Positions 33,135 to 42,885 of a stretch of DNA of 64,000 nucleotides are shown in pieces; position 1 is the first letter of the stretch, and each line of letters starts with the position of its first letter. Below the pieces are notes generated by a model that worked only from the letters and a program-made list of their open reading frames with translations, did not search any database and was not told where the DNA came from. Source of the DNA: Mesorhizobium jarvisii (GTDB lineage: Bacteria > Pseudomonadota > Alphaproteobacteria > Rhizobiales > Rhizobiaceae). The stretch spans positions 172,118 through 236,117 of the forward strand of contig NZ_QZXA01000011.1 in the NCBI RefSeq assembly GCF_003601985.1, written 5' to 3'. A program made the translations under genes and the position numbers.

Positions 33135-35906
33135 CTATGTGCCGCTCACCACAAAGGCTTTTTCTATCAGCGGACGGTTGTGGCTGAGATAGGGTTCAAC
33201 GAGCATGTCCAGGTGCCCGCCGACGATCGGGATTATGTTCAGGCCTGTGACGAAAGCACTCCAGCCAAGGTCTGACGGAACGCCTGTGCGCCTGCATCGA
33301 AACAGGGTGGCGGTGATCGGCAATGTGGGCTTCGGTTGCGCGAGCCACTGGCCAAATGCGCGCATCCGCAGGACTTCTTCGAGCTCAAGGCGCAAGATGA
33401 ATCGCGTTCTGGCGAAGCTCCTCCATTTCAGCCAGTCGATACCCCTCGCAAGCAAAGCCTCGGCGCCAAATTGGGCAAACAATTTTGCCAGAGCCCGCAA
33501 AATCATGCGATCCACCGTCACGCGATGCGTGCGGATGCGCTGGGCGGTGCGTGCGAGTCTTTCACGATAGTTGTGCTGTCCAGGCCCGATATTGGTGTCG
33601 AGGATTCCCAGGAACGTGACCGACCGACCGGCGGCAGCAAGTTTGGCGGCAACCTCGAAGGCGACGCCGCCGCCAAGCGAATAACCGATCAGCTTCACAT
33701 TGCCATCGGGCTGGGCCTGGTTGATCTGGTCGACAACCGCATCCACCATCCGCGGTATCGTGCCATGTCCCTTCAGCAGATCGTTCAGATCCCCGTAGCG
33801 CACGGCAACAACCCTGGCGACATTGCCCATCTCGGCGCCGAAGGCAGCCAGGCTTGGACCGTAACCGATCGATCCGGGCACGATGAACAAAACGGGTCTC
33901 GGGTCGGGAGCCTCGACAAGCGAGCTGCTTGTGTCTTGTCCTGGAGACGCTGCCCGGACGACATCGGCGAAACTCATCCCGACCGTGAACGCGTCCAGGT
34001 TGAGTTCCCGCCCCAGAGCCGTCTCCAGTTCCATGACGAATTGCAGCAATTTCAATGAATCGCCGCCGGCATCGTCCCAGCAGCTGCCAGCTGCCCTTTT
34101 GCCCGGGAGAATTCTCTCCCATACGGCCGCCGCGGTGCCTTCGATATCAAGCGGGTTTGCCGCCTGCCGGGCGATGGGCATGTTCTGGGCGCCTTGCGCG
34201 TTCAGTGCGCGATCCAGTTCCCGCAGCTTGACACCGTCGACCTTGCCGCCTTTGAGCCGCGGTATCTCGGCAACACTGTGCAGGCGCGTCGGATGAACAG
34301 CCGGCGGCAGGGCCGTCCTGATCAGGTCGCGCAATTCAGCAATGAACTCGCTTCCGCCAGGTCTGGCGGGGACGGCAAAGGCCACCAGTTCGTTCGCGTC
34401 CGTCACCACCGCAACGGCATCATCCACCTGAGGCGCCCGGCGCAGGACGAGTTCCAGTTCGGCAGGTTCGACCCGCCTTCCGTTTATTTTGATCTGGCGC
34501 CCCTTTCGTCCGACGATCCACATCATTCCGGTGTCGTCGACCTTGACCAGATCACCTGTTGCGAAGATTCGAAGCAGCGGGTTGCCGGAGTTCGCCTGGA
34601 GAGGGACGTTTTCCCCATCCGTCCAGTAGCCAAGCGTGGAGTAGTTGCCTCTGATCAGCAACTCTCCTTCATCGCCCGGGGCGACCTCGCATGCGTTCTC
34701 ATCCACGACGGTGTATTCGATGCCGGGTAGCACGAAGCCAACCGGGACCGTTGCGCCGCGTTCCTGGTAGCCCCTCGGCAGGAACCATTGCGTGCCGGTC
34801 GTTTCCGTGGACGAATAGCTGATCTGGACAAGGCAGGACTCGGGGACGCTGTCGCGGAGCCGGTCGATATCCGACCATAGAATCTTTTCTCCGCCGACCC
34901 GCACGATCCGCAAGGAAGAGAAAGTGTTGGGCGCAGAACCATTCATCAACACGCGCAGCAGCGCCGGCACAAGATAGACGACCGTCACCTGCCATTTCTC
35001 GAAATTGTCGCGGACGGCGCGAATGCCGGCGCTCTCTATATCCGAAAGGTACAATGTGGCGCCGCACAGCATCGGGGTCATCATCTCGCGGCATCCCGCG
35101 ATCGTCGCCGGCCCGGTCAACGGCATGAAGACGTCGTCGGGACCGAAGTGGCAGGCATCCACATATTGCTGAACGCGTTGGAGGATCGCCCGCTGGCTGT
35201 TCACGACGCCCTTCGGCGCTCCGGTACTGCCTGACGTGTACAGAACGATTGCCGGAGCATCGACCGATACTTCGGGCGGCAACGCCGATAGGCTGCCATC
35301 CGGCGTTGCGGCCGTGCAACTTGTCGCGTCGATCCATTCAAGCGAGGAAGCATCCGGCCAGCCTGCCGGTTTACCTGGCCCTGGCTTGATGATCGCGGCC
35401 AGCCGCGCGCTGGTGGAAATTGCGACGAGGCGCTGAAATGGATCCCGGGGGTTCAACGGCACGGCGGGCCTGCCGGCCCGCATGGCGGCGAGCATGGCCA
35501 CCGGATACCAGAGGGTATTTCCGATCAGAATCCCGACCGCCTTGCCTGGTGGGGTGGAACCGGCAATCGCAGCCGCCAGGTTTTGGACTGCGTTGAGCAG
35601 TTCCGAAAAGCTGAGGGACGTAGAGCCGTCACTGATCGCGATCTTGGCTGGGTATTTTTCGACAACCCGCTCCAGGTGCGAGAACGCCGATTTTTCGGAG
35701 AAGTCGTCGCCCATCCGCGGGAAGAGACGGGTGGTTGGTCCGCCCATATCCAGAGGGCGGGTGGAGGCCTGTTTCCATGTGAAGCCGTCTGGAGGGCTGC
35801 TGTTGCGATCTATCACAACATCTTGATCCGTTGTCGGACCGCCAACGGATGGCAAGGCACGTGGAAAACGGCTTTCTAAACGCGGGTACCCCGACGTCTC
35901 CAACAC
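33135..35906 (-). CDS. NRPS-like adenylation-carrier-thioesterase synthetase 2
   Basis: This product of about 923 residues has the same three domains and many identical stretches to synthetase 1 (LPLTGPATIAGCRE core, YSSTETTG, GGDSLKLL carrier Ser, thioesterase GYSLGG in place of GHSLGG, late His in VGGHLDM). The adenylation A4 region again lacks the amino-binding Asp. The nearby GRKGRQIKINGRR motif is identical in both. It is transcribed away from the glycosyltransferase at 36201. The start is uncertain: GTG 35906 is the frame limit; starts around MGGPTTR or MGDDFSE are possible. The duplication suggests two related but not identical acids are activated. Confidence 0.9.
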   Translation of the reverse strand: MLETSGYPRLESRFPRALPSVGGPTTDQDVVIDRNSSPPDGFTWKQASTRPLDMGGPTTRLFPRMGDDFSEKSAFSHLERVVEKYPAKIAISDGSTSLSFSELLNAVQNLAAAIAGSTPPGKAVGILIGNTLWYPVAMLAAMRAGRPAVPLNPRDPFQRLVAISTSARLAAIIKPGPGKPAGWPDASSLEWIDATSCTAATPDGSLSALPPEVSVDAPAIVLYTSGSTGAPKGVVNSQRAILQRVQQYVDACHFGPDDVFMPLTGPATIAGCREMMTPMLCGATLYLSDIESAGIRAVRDNFEKWQVTVVYLVPALLRVLMNGSAPNTFSSLRIVRVGGEKILWSDIDRLRDSVPESCLVQISYSSTETTGTQWFLPRGYQERGATVPVGFVLPGIEYTVVDENACEVAPGDEGELLIRGNYSTLGYWTDGENVPLQANSGNPLLRIFATGDLVKVDDTGMMWIVGRKGRQIKINGRRVEPAELELVLRRAPQVDDAVAVVTDANELVAFAVPARPGGSEFIAELRDLIRTALPPAVHPTRLHSVAEIPRLKGGKVDGVKLRELDRALNAQGAQNMPIARQAANPLDIEGTAAAVWERILPGKRAAGSCWDDAGGDSLKLLQFVMELETALGRELNLDAFTVGMSFADVVRAASPGQDTSSSLVEAPDPRPVLFIVPGSIGYGPSLAAFGAEMGNVARVVAVRYGDLNDLLKGHGTIPRMVDAVVDQINQAQPDGNVKLIGYSLGGGVAFEVAAKLAAAGRSVTFLGILDTNIGPGQHNYRERLARTAQRIRTHRVTVDRMILRALAKLFAQFGAEALLARGIDWLKWRSFARTRFILRLELEEVLRMRAFGQWLAQPKPTLPITATLFRCRRTGVPSDLGWSAFVTGLNIIPIVGGHLDMLVEPYLSHNRPLIEKAFVVSGT

Positions 35907-36200
35907 AGCCCCCTTGTTTTGCTGATTGGCTTTGCCGTGTCCTACGCGACCATGTCGGCCCTGGCATCGTTAGAACGAATGAGTTTCCGCTCAACTCATC
36001 GATCCGACAGCGGTTGCAGCTGCATCGCCGCACCGCCCAATCCCTTGCTTCATTTAAACAGACGAGGACAACGCGCAAGCCTGCTCCTAGCGTGAGGCTG
36101 GGTGTTGTGCGTACTGGGGCGATGAAGCCGGGCCGTGAACAGATCACAGGGCCAGCGGCTTTGCGCGGTTGGGATTCTGCCGGCATCCAGGAGGGACAGG

Positions 36201-37424
36201 ATGAGTCCACATCTGGTTTGCATAGGAGGCGAGGATCACCGGCTTAGAATTCCGTTCCTCCTGGCGCTGCGCGAAAGGGGCTTTCGGGTCACTGCCGTCT
36301 CGAGCGATGCCGGAGACGCCTTTTCGCCTCACGGCATTCCGCATCGCAGCTTTGGGTTCGACCGCTTTGCCAGTGGCGGTGGAGAATGGGGAGCTGTCAG
36401 CGCGATCCGTAAATTGATGTCCGATTTGCGTCCGGACATTGTTCAAAGTTTCGACACCAAGCCCAACCTCCTCACGCCTCTGGCCGTGCGCGGGCAGGTT
36501 CCGGTCATTCGCACCATCAATGGGCTTGGTTGGACATTCTCATCACGGGAACCGCGGGCGCTGGCGCTACGTCCGGTCTTTTGTGGCCTTCAGGGGCTGG
36601 CGTCACTCTGGACAGCCATGACGGTCTTCCAGAATCGTGACGATCAGGCCTTCTTCGACCGCTATCGGCTGGTGGGTCGCGGCAAAGGGCGACTGATCCG
36701 GAGTTCTGGCATCGACCCGAATGCATTCTCGACAGCAAGGTACCGTGGCCCTTCGGCCGCCGCCATGCGCGAGGAGCTTGGGCTTCAGTCGGCCGAAGTC
36801 GTAATCTTTGTCGGGCGGCTGACTCGCCAGAAAGGGATTCCGACCCTGATCAAGGCGGTTCCCCGCGTCCTCTCCAAGAGGCCCAATGCGCGTTTCGTGC
36901 TTGTCGGTCCGCAGGACTCTGAAGGTCCGTTCGCGGTCAGCAGGTCCGATATCGAGCAATATGCTCCTTACGTCGTCGCCTTGGGGCCAAGGCGGGACGT
37001 TCCAGCTCTCCTTGGCATGGCGGATCTGTTCGCGTTTCCAACACAGTATCGCGAGGGCATTCCGCGCGTCCTGCTGGAAGCGGGTTTGTCCGGGTTGCCA
37101 ATCGTCGCCTCGAGAATGCCCGGCTGCAATGACGTGGTTGAAGATGGCTGGAATGGCTATCTCGTCGCGCCGCGCGATGCCGATGGCCTGGCGTCCAGAA
37201 TAGTCGATCTTCTGTCCGACCGCGCCCGTGGAAAGGTCATGGGCAGCCGTTCCGTCGGCCTCGTGCGGGAGCGCTTTTCGCTGTCGTGGGTCGTCGACCA
37301 GTATTGCGATCTGTACAAGACTGTCCTCGGTGGCAAATACCGCGGCAGTCTTGCTCGGCCCGCGCCCGTGATCTCCAGGGAAGAGGGTGCGCGGGGCCCC
37401 CGACTGGGTGAGGCGCGGCAATGA
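36201..37424 (+). CDS. GT4-family glycosyltransferase
   Basis: This 407-residue protein has a two-domain GT-B fold: an N-terminal acceptor domain (SFDTKPNLLTPLA) and a C-terminal nucleotide-sugar domain with VGRLTRQKGI and the E-x7-E motif in EGIPRVLLEAGLSGLPIV. It should transfer a sugar from a nucleotide sugar onto the lipid-linked repeat unit in the cytoplasm. The ATG at 36201 has GGAGGGACAGG just upstream. Its stop overlaps the next gene's start (ATGA), so it heads an operon of glycosyltransferase, polymerase, amidotransferase, co-polymerase and flippase. It is the only obvious glycosyltransferase of this type in the window. Confidence 0.9.
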   Translation: MSPHLVCIGGEDHRLRIPFLLALRERGFRVTAVSSDAGDAFSPHGIPHRSFGFDRFASGGGEWGAVSAIRKLMSDLRPDIVQSFDTKPNLLTPLAVRGQVPVIRTINGLGWTFSSREPRALALRPVFCGLQGLASLWTAMTVFQNRDDQAFFDRYRLVGRGKGRLIRSSGIDPNAFSTARYRGPSAAAMREELGLQSAEVVIFVGRLTRQKGIPTLIKAVPRVLSKRPNARFVLVGPQDSEGPFAVSRSDIEQYAPYVVALGPRRDVPALLGMADLFAFPTQYREGIPRVLLEAGLSGLPIVASRMPGCNDVVEDGWNGYLVAPRDADGLASRIVDLLSDRARGKVMGSRSVGLVRERFSLSWVVDQYCDLYKTVLGGKYRGSLARPAPVISREEGARGPRLGEARQ

Positions 37425-38680
37425 TCCGTGATGTGATCCTGGCCTTCGGCATCGCAATGTCCTACGCGGTGCAGCTCAGCATCCCCGGGCTGCCGTTCGG
37501 CTACAGCGAACTGTTCCTCACGCTCTGGATATTGCTGTCGATCACCCGCATCCTTGCCGGCGGCCGACTGGAGGTTACGCCGGCCCTCACCAAACTTGCA
37601 TGTTTCTGGGTGATCCTGACGCTTGCCCTGGGCGTGGGGTCCATCATCGGCTTTCTGACCACCACGCTGTTCCTCGATCCGTTGATGCATGACACGATGG
37701 CGTACGTGCTGTTGGTCTGCGTTACCTGCCTGGCAGCCGCGGAACCCAACGCTGCTTCCCGTTTACGCCGTATCGCCTGGTGGATGATCGCTGTCGCGAA
37801 TGCAGGCTTTGTCATCCAGGTGGGGCTTGGTTTCGGCTGGATCCATCAGTCTGGCGTCCACCCCTGGTTCTGGGACCGCTTCAGCGGTTGGTCTGACAAT
37901 CCGAACCAGCTTGCGCTCTACTGCGCGCTCCTCGGTCCACTGGCCCTGCATCTTGCCACAACCACCAGCAATCCATGGGGAAGATGTCTCGGGCTGTCCA
38001 GCCTGATCCTCACCTTCTATGTCGGAAGGCTGACAAAGAGCGATACCTATCTCTATACGACGATCCTGGCCTGCCTGATCCTTCTTGGGCTGAGGGTTCG
38101 GGCATGGCTTACTAGCGACGGCGGCAAGGTCAGCCTTTCACGGCAACTTGCCCTCCTGTTCACCGTTGCATTCCTTCCATTGGCGGTCTCCATCGCGCCT
38201 TACGCCCTCAGCGAGGCCGCCAACGCCGAAAACTTCGCCAAGAGCCTCACCAAGGACAAGGGCGGGGAAGCAACCGCGGAAACCGCGACACTTCGCCTCC
38301 AGCTTTGGGACGAGGCATTGGACAAGGGAGCAAGATCCGGATCGCTGGGTCTCGGACCAGGCCCGCACCTTGATCGTCCCTCCACAGTCGATCAGCAGTT
38401 TCTGCCGCGGCCTTTCGAGGCCCATAGCACGATCCTCGATCTCTACACTCAGGGTGGCCTGATTTCAGTCCTGGCCTTGCTGTGGATCCTCGGCTCGGCC
38501 GCCTTGTCCGCCTGGGGCGCGAGACAGGACACGCTCGTGGCGCTCGTGGCTTCGATCGCTGTCTTCAGTGCTCCGCACCTGATCATCCGCCATCCGATCG
38601 TGTGGTTCTGTGTGACCCTCTGCCTTGTCGCCGGAACGCCGCAGGCGGTCCCCGCGATCGTTCGCCAGAGGAGATATTAG
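37421..38680 (+). CDS. Wzy-like polysaccharide polymerase / O-antigen ligase family membrane protein
   Basis: This 419-residue protein has about 10 membrane helices and a large periplasmic loop rich in charged residues (SEAANAENFAKSLTKDKGGE) before GLGPGPHLDR and EAHSTILDLYTQGG, the pattern of Wzy/WaaL-type enzymes, where an H-x-I/T-x-L region precedes late helices. It would join repeat units after flipping. It is translationally coupled to the glycosyltransferase at its start and lies 1 base before the next gene's start codon. Confidence 0.82.
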   Translation: MIRDVILAFGIAMSYAVQLSIPGLPFGYSELFLTLWILLSITRILAGGRLEVTPALTKLACFWVILTLALGVGSIIGFLTTTLFLDPLMHDTMAYVLLVCVTCLAAAEPNAASRLRRIAWWMIAVANAGFVIQVGLGFGWIHQSGVHPWFWDRFSGWSDNPNQLALYCALLGPLALHLATTTSNPWGRCLGLSSLILTFYVGRLTKSDTYLYTTILACLILLGLRVRAWLTSDGGKVSLSRQLALLFTVAFLPLAVSIAPYALSEAANAENFAKSLTKDKGGEATAETATLRLQLWDEALDKGARSGSLGLGPGPHLDRPSTVDQQFLPRPFEAHSTILDLYTQGGLISVLALLWILGSAALSAWGARQDTLVALVASIAVFSAPHLIIRHPIVWFCVTLCLVAGTPQAVPAIVRQRRY

Positions 38681-38681
38681 A

Positions 38682-40679
38682 ATGTGTGGGATCGCCGGAA
38701 TCCTCTTGGCGCCCGATGCAGCCAATACCAACTCGCTCAGGGCGATCGGGCCGATGATGATGGCCCTTCGTCATCGCGGGCCCGATGGCGAGGCATTCTG
38801 GACGAGCCGTGAAGCCGGGATCGCCTTCGGGCACCGGCGTCTGGCCATCGTCGACCTGTCGGAGGCCGGTCGCCAGCCGATGCACTCCGCGAGCGGCCGG
38901 TATGTCATTACCTTCAATGGCGAAATATACAATTTTCGCGATCTGCGCCGCGAACTGGAAGGGGCGGGCCACCATTTCCGCGGCACCAGCGACACGGAAG
39001 TGATGCTGTGCGCGATCGAGAGTTGGGGTATCGAGGCGGCACTTGCGCGCTTCGCCGGCATGTTTGCTTTCGGGCTATGGGATCTGAAGAACCGGACTCT
39101 CCACCTCGCCCGCGACCGGATGGGCAAAAAGCCGCTCTACGTCGCCTCGACACCTGAAGCGCTTGTCTTCGCCTCGGAGCTGAAGGCGATCACCTGCTTC
39201 CCGGGCTTCGCCCCTGAACTCGATGTCGATGCGGCGGCGACGATGCTTTCGAAAGGGTGGGTGCCGGATGACCGTTGCATCTGGCAGGGCGTGTTCAAGC
39301 TGCCGCCCGGTTCAGTCCTGTCGGTGACGGCGGCGGATTTCGCCAATGCCCGTGGCGCCGGCTCGCTTGCGCATCGCATTCGCCGCTGGTGGTCGCTGGC
39401 CGATGTCGCCTGCAAGGCGCAGCGGAATCCGATCGCCGGCAGCGACGAGGACCTTACGACCGAACTCGACAGCCTGCTTCGCCTTGCCGTCAAAGAACGA
39501 ATGGTTGCCGATGTGCCGCTTGGCGCCTTTCTGTCGGGTGGAATTGACAGCTCGGCGGTCGTCGCCCTGATGCAGGCGCAGTCCCCGACGCCCGTTCGCA
39601 CGTTCACCATAGCGTTCGGCGAGAGCGGGTTCGACGAGGCCCCTCATGCGGCCGCGGTTGCGCGGCATCTGGGCACCGACCATACGGAACTTCATCTTTC
39701 ACCGGCCGCGGCGCTTGAGGTCATCCCGGAGTTGCCGAGGATCTGGGACGAGCCGTTCGCCGACGAGTCGCAGATACCGACGCTGCTGGTGTCGCGCCTC
39801 GCCCGGCGGCACGTCACCGTGGCTCTGTCGGGCGATGGCGGCGACGAGTGCTTCGCGGGCTACTCTCGACACTTCCTGGCAACCCGCCTCAGAAGGCAGC
39901 ATGAGCTGCCATCATCATTTCGGCGGATGTTGGCGGCGGGGGCAGGATTGCTGGCCCAGGCCTCCCAGAAAGACATGTTCGGCAGCCTGCCGCTTTCGGC
40001 GAACATGCGGCACGGATTGCGCGGTGACCGGTTGAACCGCCTCGCCCGCCTGTTCGCGGCGGCAAATGAGGACCAACTGCTTCAGCGGCTGACGGAATCT
40101 TCGACCAACAAGCTTCTTCATCACAAGCCAGCGGCATCCAATGCCAGCGCCACACAGCTCGACGGCCTGCTGTCGCGCCTCCTGTTCGACGACATGACCG
40201 GCTATCTCCCCGGCGACATCCTGGTGAAGCTCGATCGCGCCACCATGGCCAACAGCCTCGAGGGGCGATGCCCGATCCTGGACCATCGCGTCGTTGAATT
40301 CGCCTGGCGCCTGCCAACCGATGCCAAGGTGCGAAGTGGCAAGGGCAAATGGATACTGCGCCAGCTCCTTGATCGTTATGTACCGCGCCGACTGGTCGAT
40401 CGGCCCAAGCAGGGTTTCGACGTTCCGATCGGAGCCTGGCTGAGAGGACCCCTGCGCGACTGGGCAACGGATATCATTGCCACGACACGCCTGTCCGGAG
40501 ATGGGGTCATCGACTGTGCGAAGGTCGACGCATGTTGGCGCGATCATCTGCATGGAAACCAGGATCATTTCCGTGACTTGTGGCCGCTGCTGATGTTCCA
40601 GGCATGGCGCAACGAAGCCATGCGGCCATCGGCGCCGGCAACGCACGCTTCTTACGATATCGAACTGACAGGGGATTGA
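38682..40679 (+). CDS. Asparagine synthase-like glutamine amidotransferase 2
   Basis: This 665-residue protein has catalytic Cys2 (MCGIAGILLAP), HRGPDGEA, the FNGEIYNF glutaminase loop, and the pyrophosphatase loop FLSGGIDSSAVV. Later motifs (ALSGDGGDECFAGYSRH, TMANSLEGRCP, KQGFDVPIGAWL) are those of asparagine synthases in polysaccharide loci. It is a second amidotransferase, different from the one at 24071-26098, and sits in the assembly operon, so amidation of a sugar acid of the repeat unit is plausible. The ATG at 38682 has AGAGGAG upstream; the frame extension to 38625 is rejected because Cys2 must follow the start. Confidence 0.92.
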   Translation: MCGIAGILLAPDAANTNSLRAIGPMMMALRHRGPDGEAFWTSREAGIAFGHRRLAIVDLSEAGRQPMHSASGRYVITFNGEIYNFRDLRRELEGAGHHFRGTSDTEVMLCAIESWGIEAALARFAGMFAFGLWDLKNRTLHLARDRMGKKPLYVASTPEALVFASELKAITCFPGFAPELDVDAAATMLSKGWVPDDRCIWQGVFKLPPGSVLSVTAADFANARGAGSLAHRIRRWWSLADVACKAQRNPIAGSDEDLTTELDSLLRLAVKERMVADVPLGAFLSGGIDSSAVVALMQAQSPTPVRTFTIAFGESGFDEAPHAAAVARHLGTDHTELHLSPAAALEVIPELPRIWDEPFADESQIPTLLVSRLARRHVTVALSGDGGDECFAGYSRHFLATRLRRQHELPSSFRRMLAAGAGLLAQASQKDMFGSLPLSANMRHGLRGDRLNRLARLFAAANEDQLLQRLTESSTNKLLHHKPAASNASATQLDGLLSRLLFDDMTGYLPGDILVKLDRATMANSLEGRCPILDHRVVEFAWRLPTDAKVRSGKGKWILRQLLDRYVPRRLVDRPKQGFDVPIGAWLRGPLRDWATDIIATTRLSGDGVIDCAKVDACWRDHLHGNQDHFRDLWPLLMFQAWRNEAMRPSAPATHASYDIELTGD

Positions 40680-40680
40680 G

Positions 40681-42885
40681 ATGGAAGGTTCCATAGCCAG
40701 CCGCGCCAGGCTTCCGCGTGCCACGCAGATGGCCGTCGCTACGCTCGACACCAATCCGCGGATGAGGCGACCGCCGCGCGAGCCCGTGCAACCGCCGTCT
40801 CCCTTCCATCAGCTCGTCGTCACTCTGGCGACGGGAAAATGGCTCTTGCTTGCCGTGGCCCTTCTGGGCGGCATACTGGCCGGCCTCGCGGGCTTTGCTC
40901 GTCCGGTGCTGTTCGAGGCGACGACCCAGATCATCATAGACGCCCCGAGCACCGGCACTTCGAACCCTACGGCGACCGCCCAGGACTCGCTGGATTCGAG
41001 CATCGATGACCATCTGACGATGCTCTCGTCGCAAGCCCACCTGCGCCGAGTTCTGACGGCACTGCGCCAACCGCAGGCAGCCGACGCCGCCGGAAAAAGC
41101 GGCATCAGTGCCGTCCCGCCCACCTCAGGCTCGTTCGTGGGCAACCTGCTGAGCCGGGTCTGGTCGAAGGGTGGACCTGCCGCCGAAAGTCCGGAAGCTG
41201 CGGATGCGGCCGCGCTGAAGACGCTGCGGGGCGGAATGAGGGTCGGACAAGAGCTGCGCTCGCGCGTCATCACCATCGGCTTCACCGATACCAGTCCGGT
41301 ACGTGCCGCGCTTGTCGCGAACACATTCGCTCAGGTGTATATCGAAGATCTCGTACAGAAACGGCGTGCATCGGATCAGCGCGAACTGGAATCGCTGGTC
41401 GCCAGCCTGCCGCAAGTACAAAGGGACCTGGTCGACGCGACCGATCGGCTGGAGACGTACCGGCTGACGCATGGCGCCGTTGATCAAAGCGCGGCCAACA
41501 ACGCGGCCAATGAGACAGCGGAGCTTGGCCGACAGATTTTCTTGTCGAAAGCCAATCTTTCCGCCTCGGAATCGCGCCTTCACCATATCGAGGACCTGCG
41601 AAAGGCGGGCGCCCCTGTATCGGCCATCGCTGAAGAAATCGGATCGCCTGTGTTGGCCGACCTCCTGACACGTCAGTCGGGTGCCGCTGCGGACGGCGAT
41701 CTGGGCAGTGCGATCAACCGTGAGATTGAGCAGGGCATCGCGCGCATTGCCGCCGAGGCAAACGTCTACCGCGCCCAGGTTGCGGCTCTCGAGGACCGCA
41801 AGAGGGTGCGCGACGCGGCCGTGGCCGACACTGCGAGCCAGCTTTCCGGCTTGCGTGCCCTTGAGCCGCAGGTCACCATCGTGACACAGCACTACAACGA
41901 GCTCCTTAGCCGGCAGCAGGACCTGATACGGCGCATCGCCGCTCCCTCGCCAGGTGTAGCGGTCCTGTCGACGGCATGGCCGCCGTCAAATCCCAGCACC
42001 CTGTCGAGAATTTTCCTGGTTCCACCCGGCATGATCGTATTTGGTCTGATGGCGGCGGTCTTCGTCCTGATCCGTAACATGTTCAACCAGACCTTGCGCA
42101 GCGAAGCCGAAGCCGAGGCCGAGCTTGGGATCCCGTGCGTAGGACTGCTTCCCAAGGTTTCGGGACTCCATGCCAAACAATTGCGGCATCTGGTTCTGGG
42201 CCAGCAGAACTCGCCGTTCAGTCGCGCGGCGACATCCCTTCTGGTCACTGCGGCGCCAACTCAGGGAAGGGGGCAGCCGCCGCACATCGTCCTCGTGACG
42301 TCCAGCATCCTGGACGATGGCAAGACAGAGTTGGCGTGGAGCCTGGCGCTGGCGGCAACGCGATTGGGAGGAAGGGTGCTTTTCCTCGACCTCGACCGCA
42401 AGGACGCGCGCCTCACGAACGAGTTTCGTGGCGAATTCGGCACCATCAAAGCTCACAACTCCTTTGGGGACTATGTGAGTGAACGCTGCGTGCTCCAGGA
42501 TGCGATCACGAGAATGCCAGAAGTCGGCATCGATCTCATGGCCGCTCCAGCACCTTCGGATGATCTGCTGACGCTTCTGTCCACGGTCGACAAATCCCAG
42601 TTCACCGAAGAACTTCTCTCGGTCTACGACGTCGTCATCATCAACGGGCCGTTGGGACTCGGAGGCCCCGAAACCAGGCTCCTGAAGCGCTGGGCAGACG
42701 CAGTGCTTTTTGCCGTTCGATGGGCCAAGACGAGGCGCAGCATCGCCCGTGGCGTTCTGGAGTCGCTCCGGGCCGGTGGATCCGTCGCCGTTCCAGTCGG
42801 GAGTGTGCTCACCCAGGTGAATTTAAAGCGGTACGCCGGCTCCAGGCTCGAGGACAACGCCGACCTGCTGTTGGAGAGGGTTTGA
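40681..42885 (+). CDS. Wzc-like polysaccharide co-polymerase with degenerate BY-kinase domain
   Basis: This 734-residue protein has an N-terminal membrane helix (about 50-75), a periplasmic Wzz-type region with coiled coil, a second helix (about 440-465) and a C-terminal BY-kinase-like domain. The kinase motifs are weak: Walker A reads SSILDDGKTELA, the A' motif is LFLDLDRKDAR, and the Walker B position is VVIINGPLG, without the usual DTPP Asp. No Tyr cluster occurs at the C terminus. So it probably controls chain length without autophosphorylation. It starts 1 base after the amidotransferase stop and is followed by a coupled tiny frame and the kinase-flippase fusion. Confidence 0.85.
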   Translation: MEGSIASRARLPRATQMAVATLDTNPRMRRPPREPVQPPSPFHQLVVTLATGKWLLLAVALLGGILAGLAGFARPVLFEATTQIIIDAPSTGTSNPTATAQDSLDSSIDDHLTMLSSQAHLRRVLTALRQPQAADAAGKSGISAVPPTSGSFVGNLLSRVWSKGGPAAESPEAADAAALKTLRGGMRVGQELRSRVITIGFTDTSPVRAALVANTFAQVYIEDLVQKRRASDQRELESLVASLPQVQRDLVDATDRLETYRLTHGAVDQSAANNAANETAELGRQIFLSKANLSASESRLHHIEDLRKAGAPVSAIAEEIGSPVLADLLTRQSGAAADGDLGSAINREIEQGIARIAAEANVYRAQVAALEDRKRVRDAAVADTASQLSGLRALEPQVTIVTQHYNELLSRQQDLIRRIAAPSPGVAVLSTAWPPSNPSTLSRIFLVPPGMIVFGLMAAVFVLIRNMFNQTLRSEAEAEAELGIPCVGLLPKVSGLHAKQLRHLVLGQQNSPFSRAATSLLVTAAPTQGRGQPPHIVLVTSSILDDGKTELAWSLALAATRLGGRVLFLDLDRKDARLTNEFRGEFGTIKAHNSFGDYVSERCVLQDAITRMPEVGIDLMAAPAPSDDLLTLLSTVDKSQFTEELLSVYDVVIINGPLGLGGPETRLLKRWADAVLFAVRWAKTRRSIARGVLESLRAGGSVAVPVGSVLTQVNLKRYAGSRLEDNADLLLERV

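Noticed and set aside
33050..33140. tRNA gene around the TTCGAAT loop
   Set aside because: No acceptor, D or anticodon arms can be paired with it; only the T-arm-like hairpin is visible.
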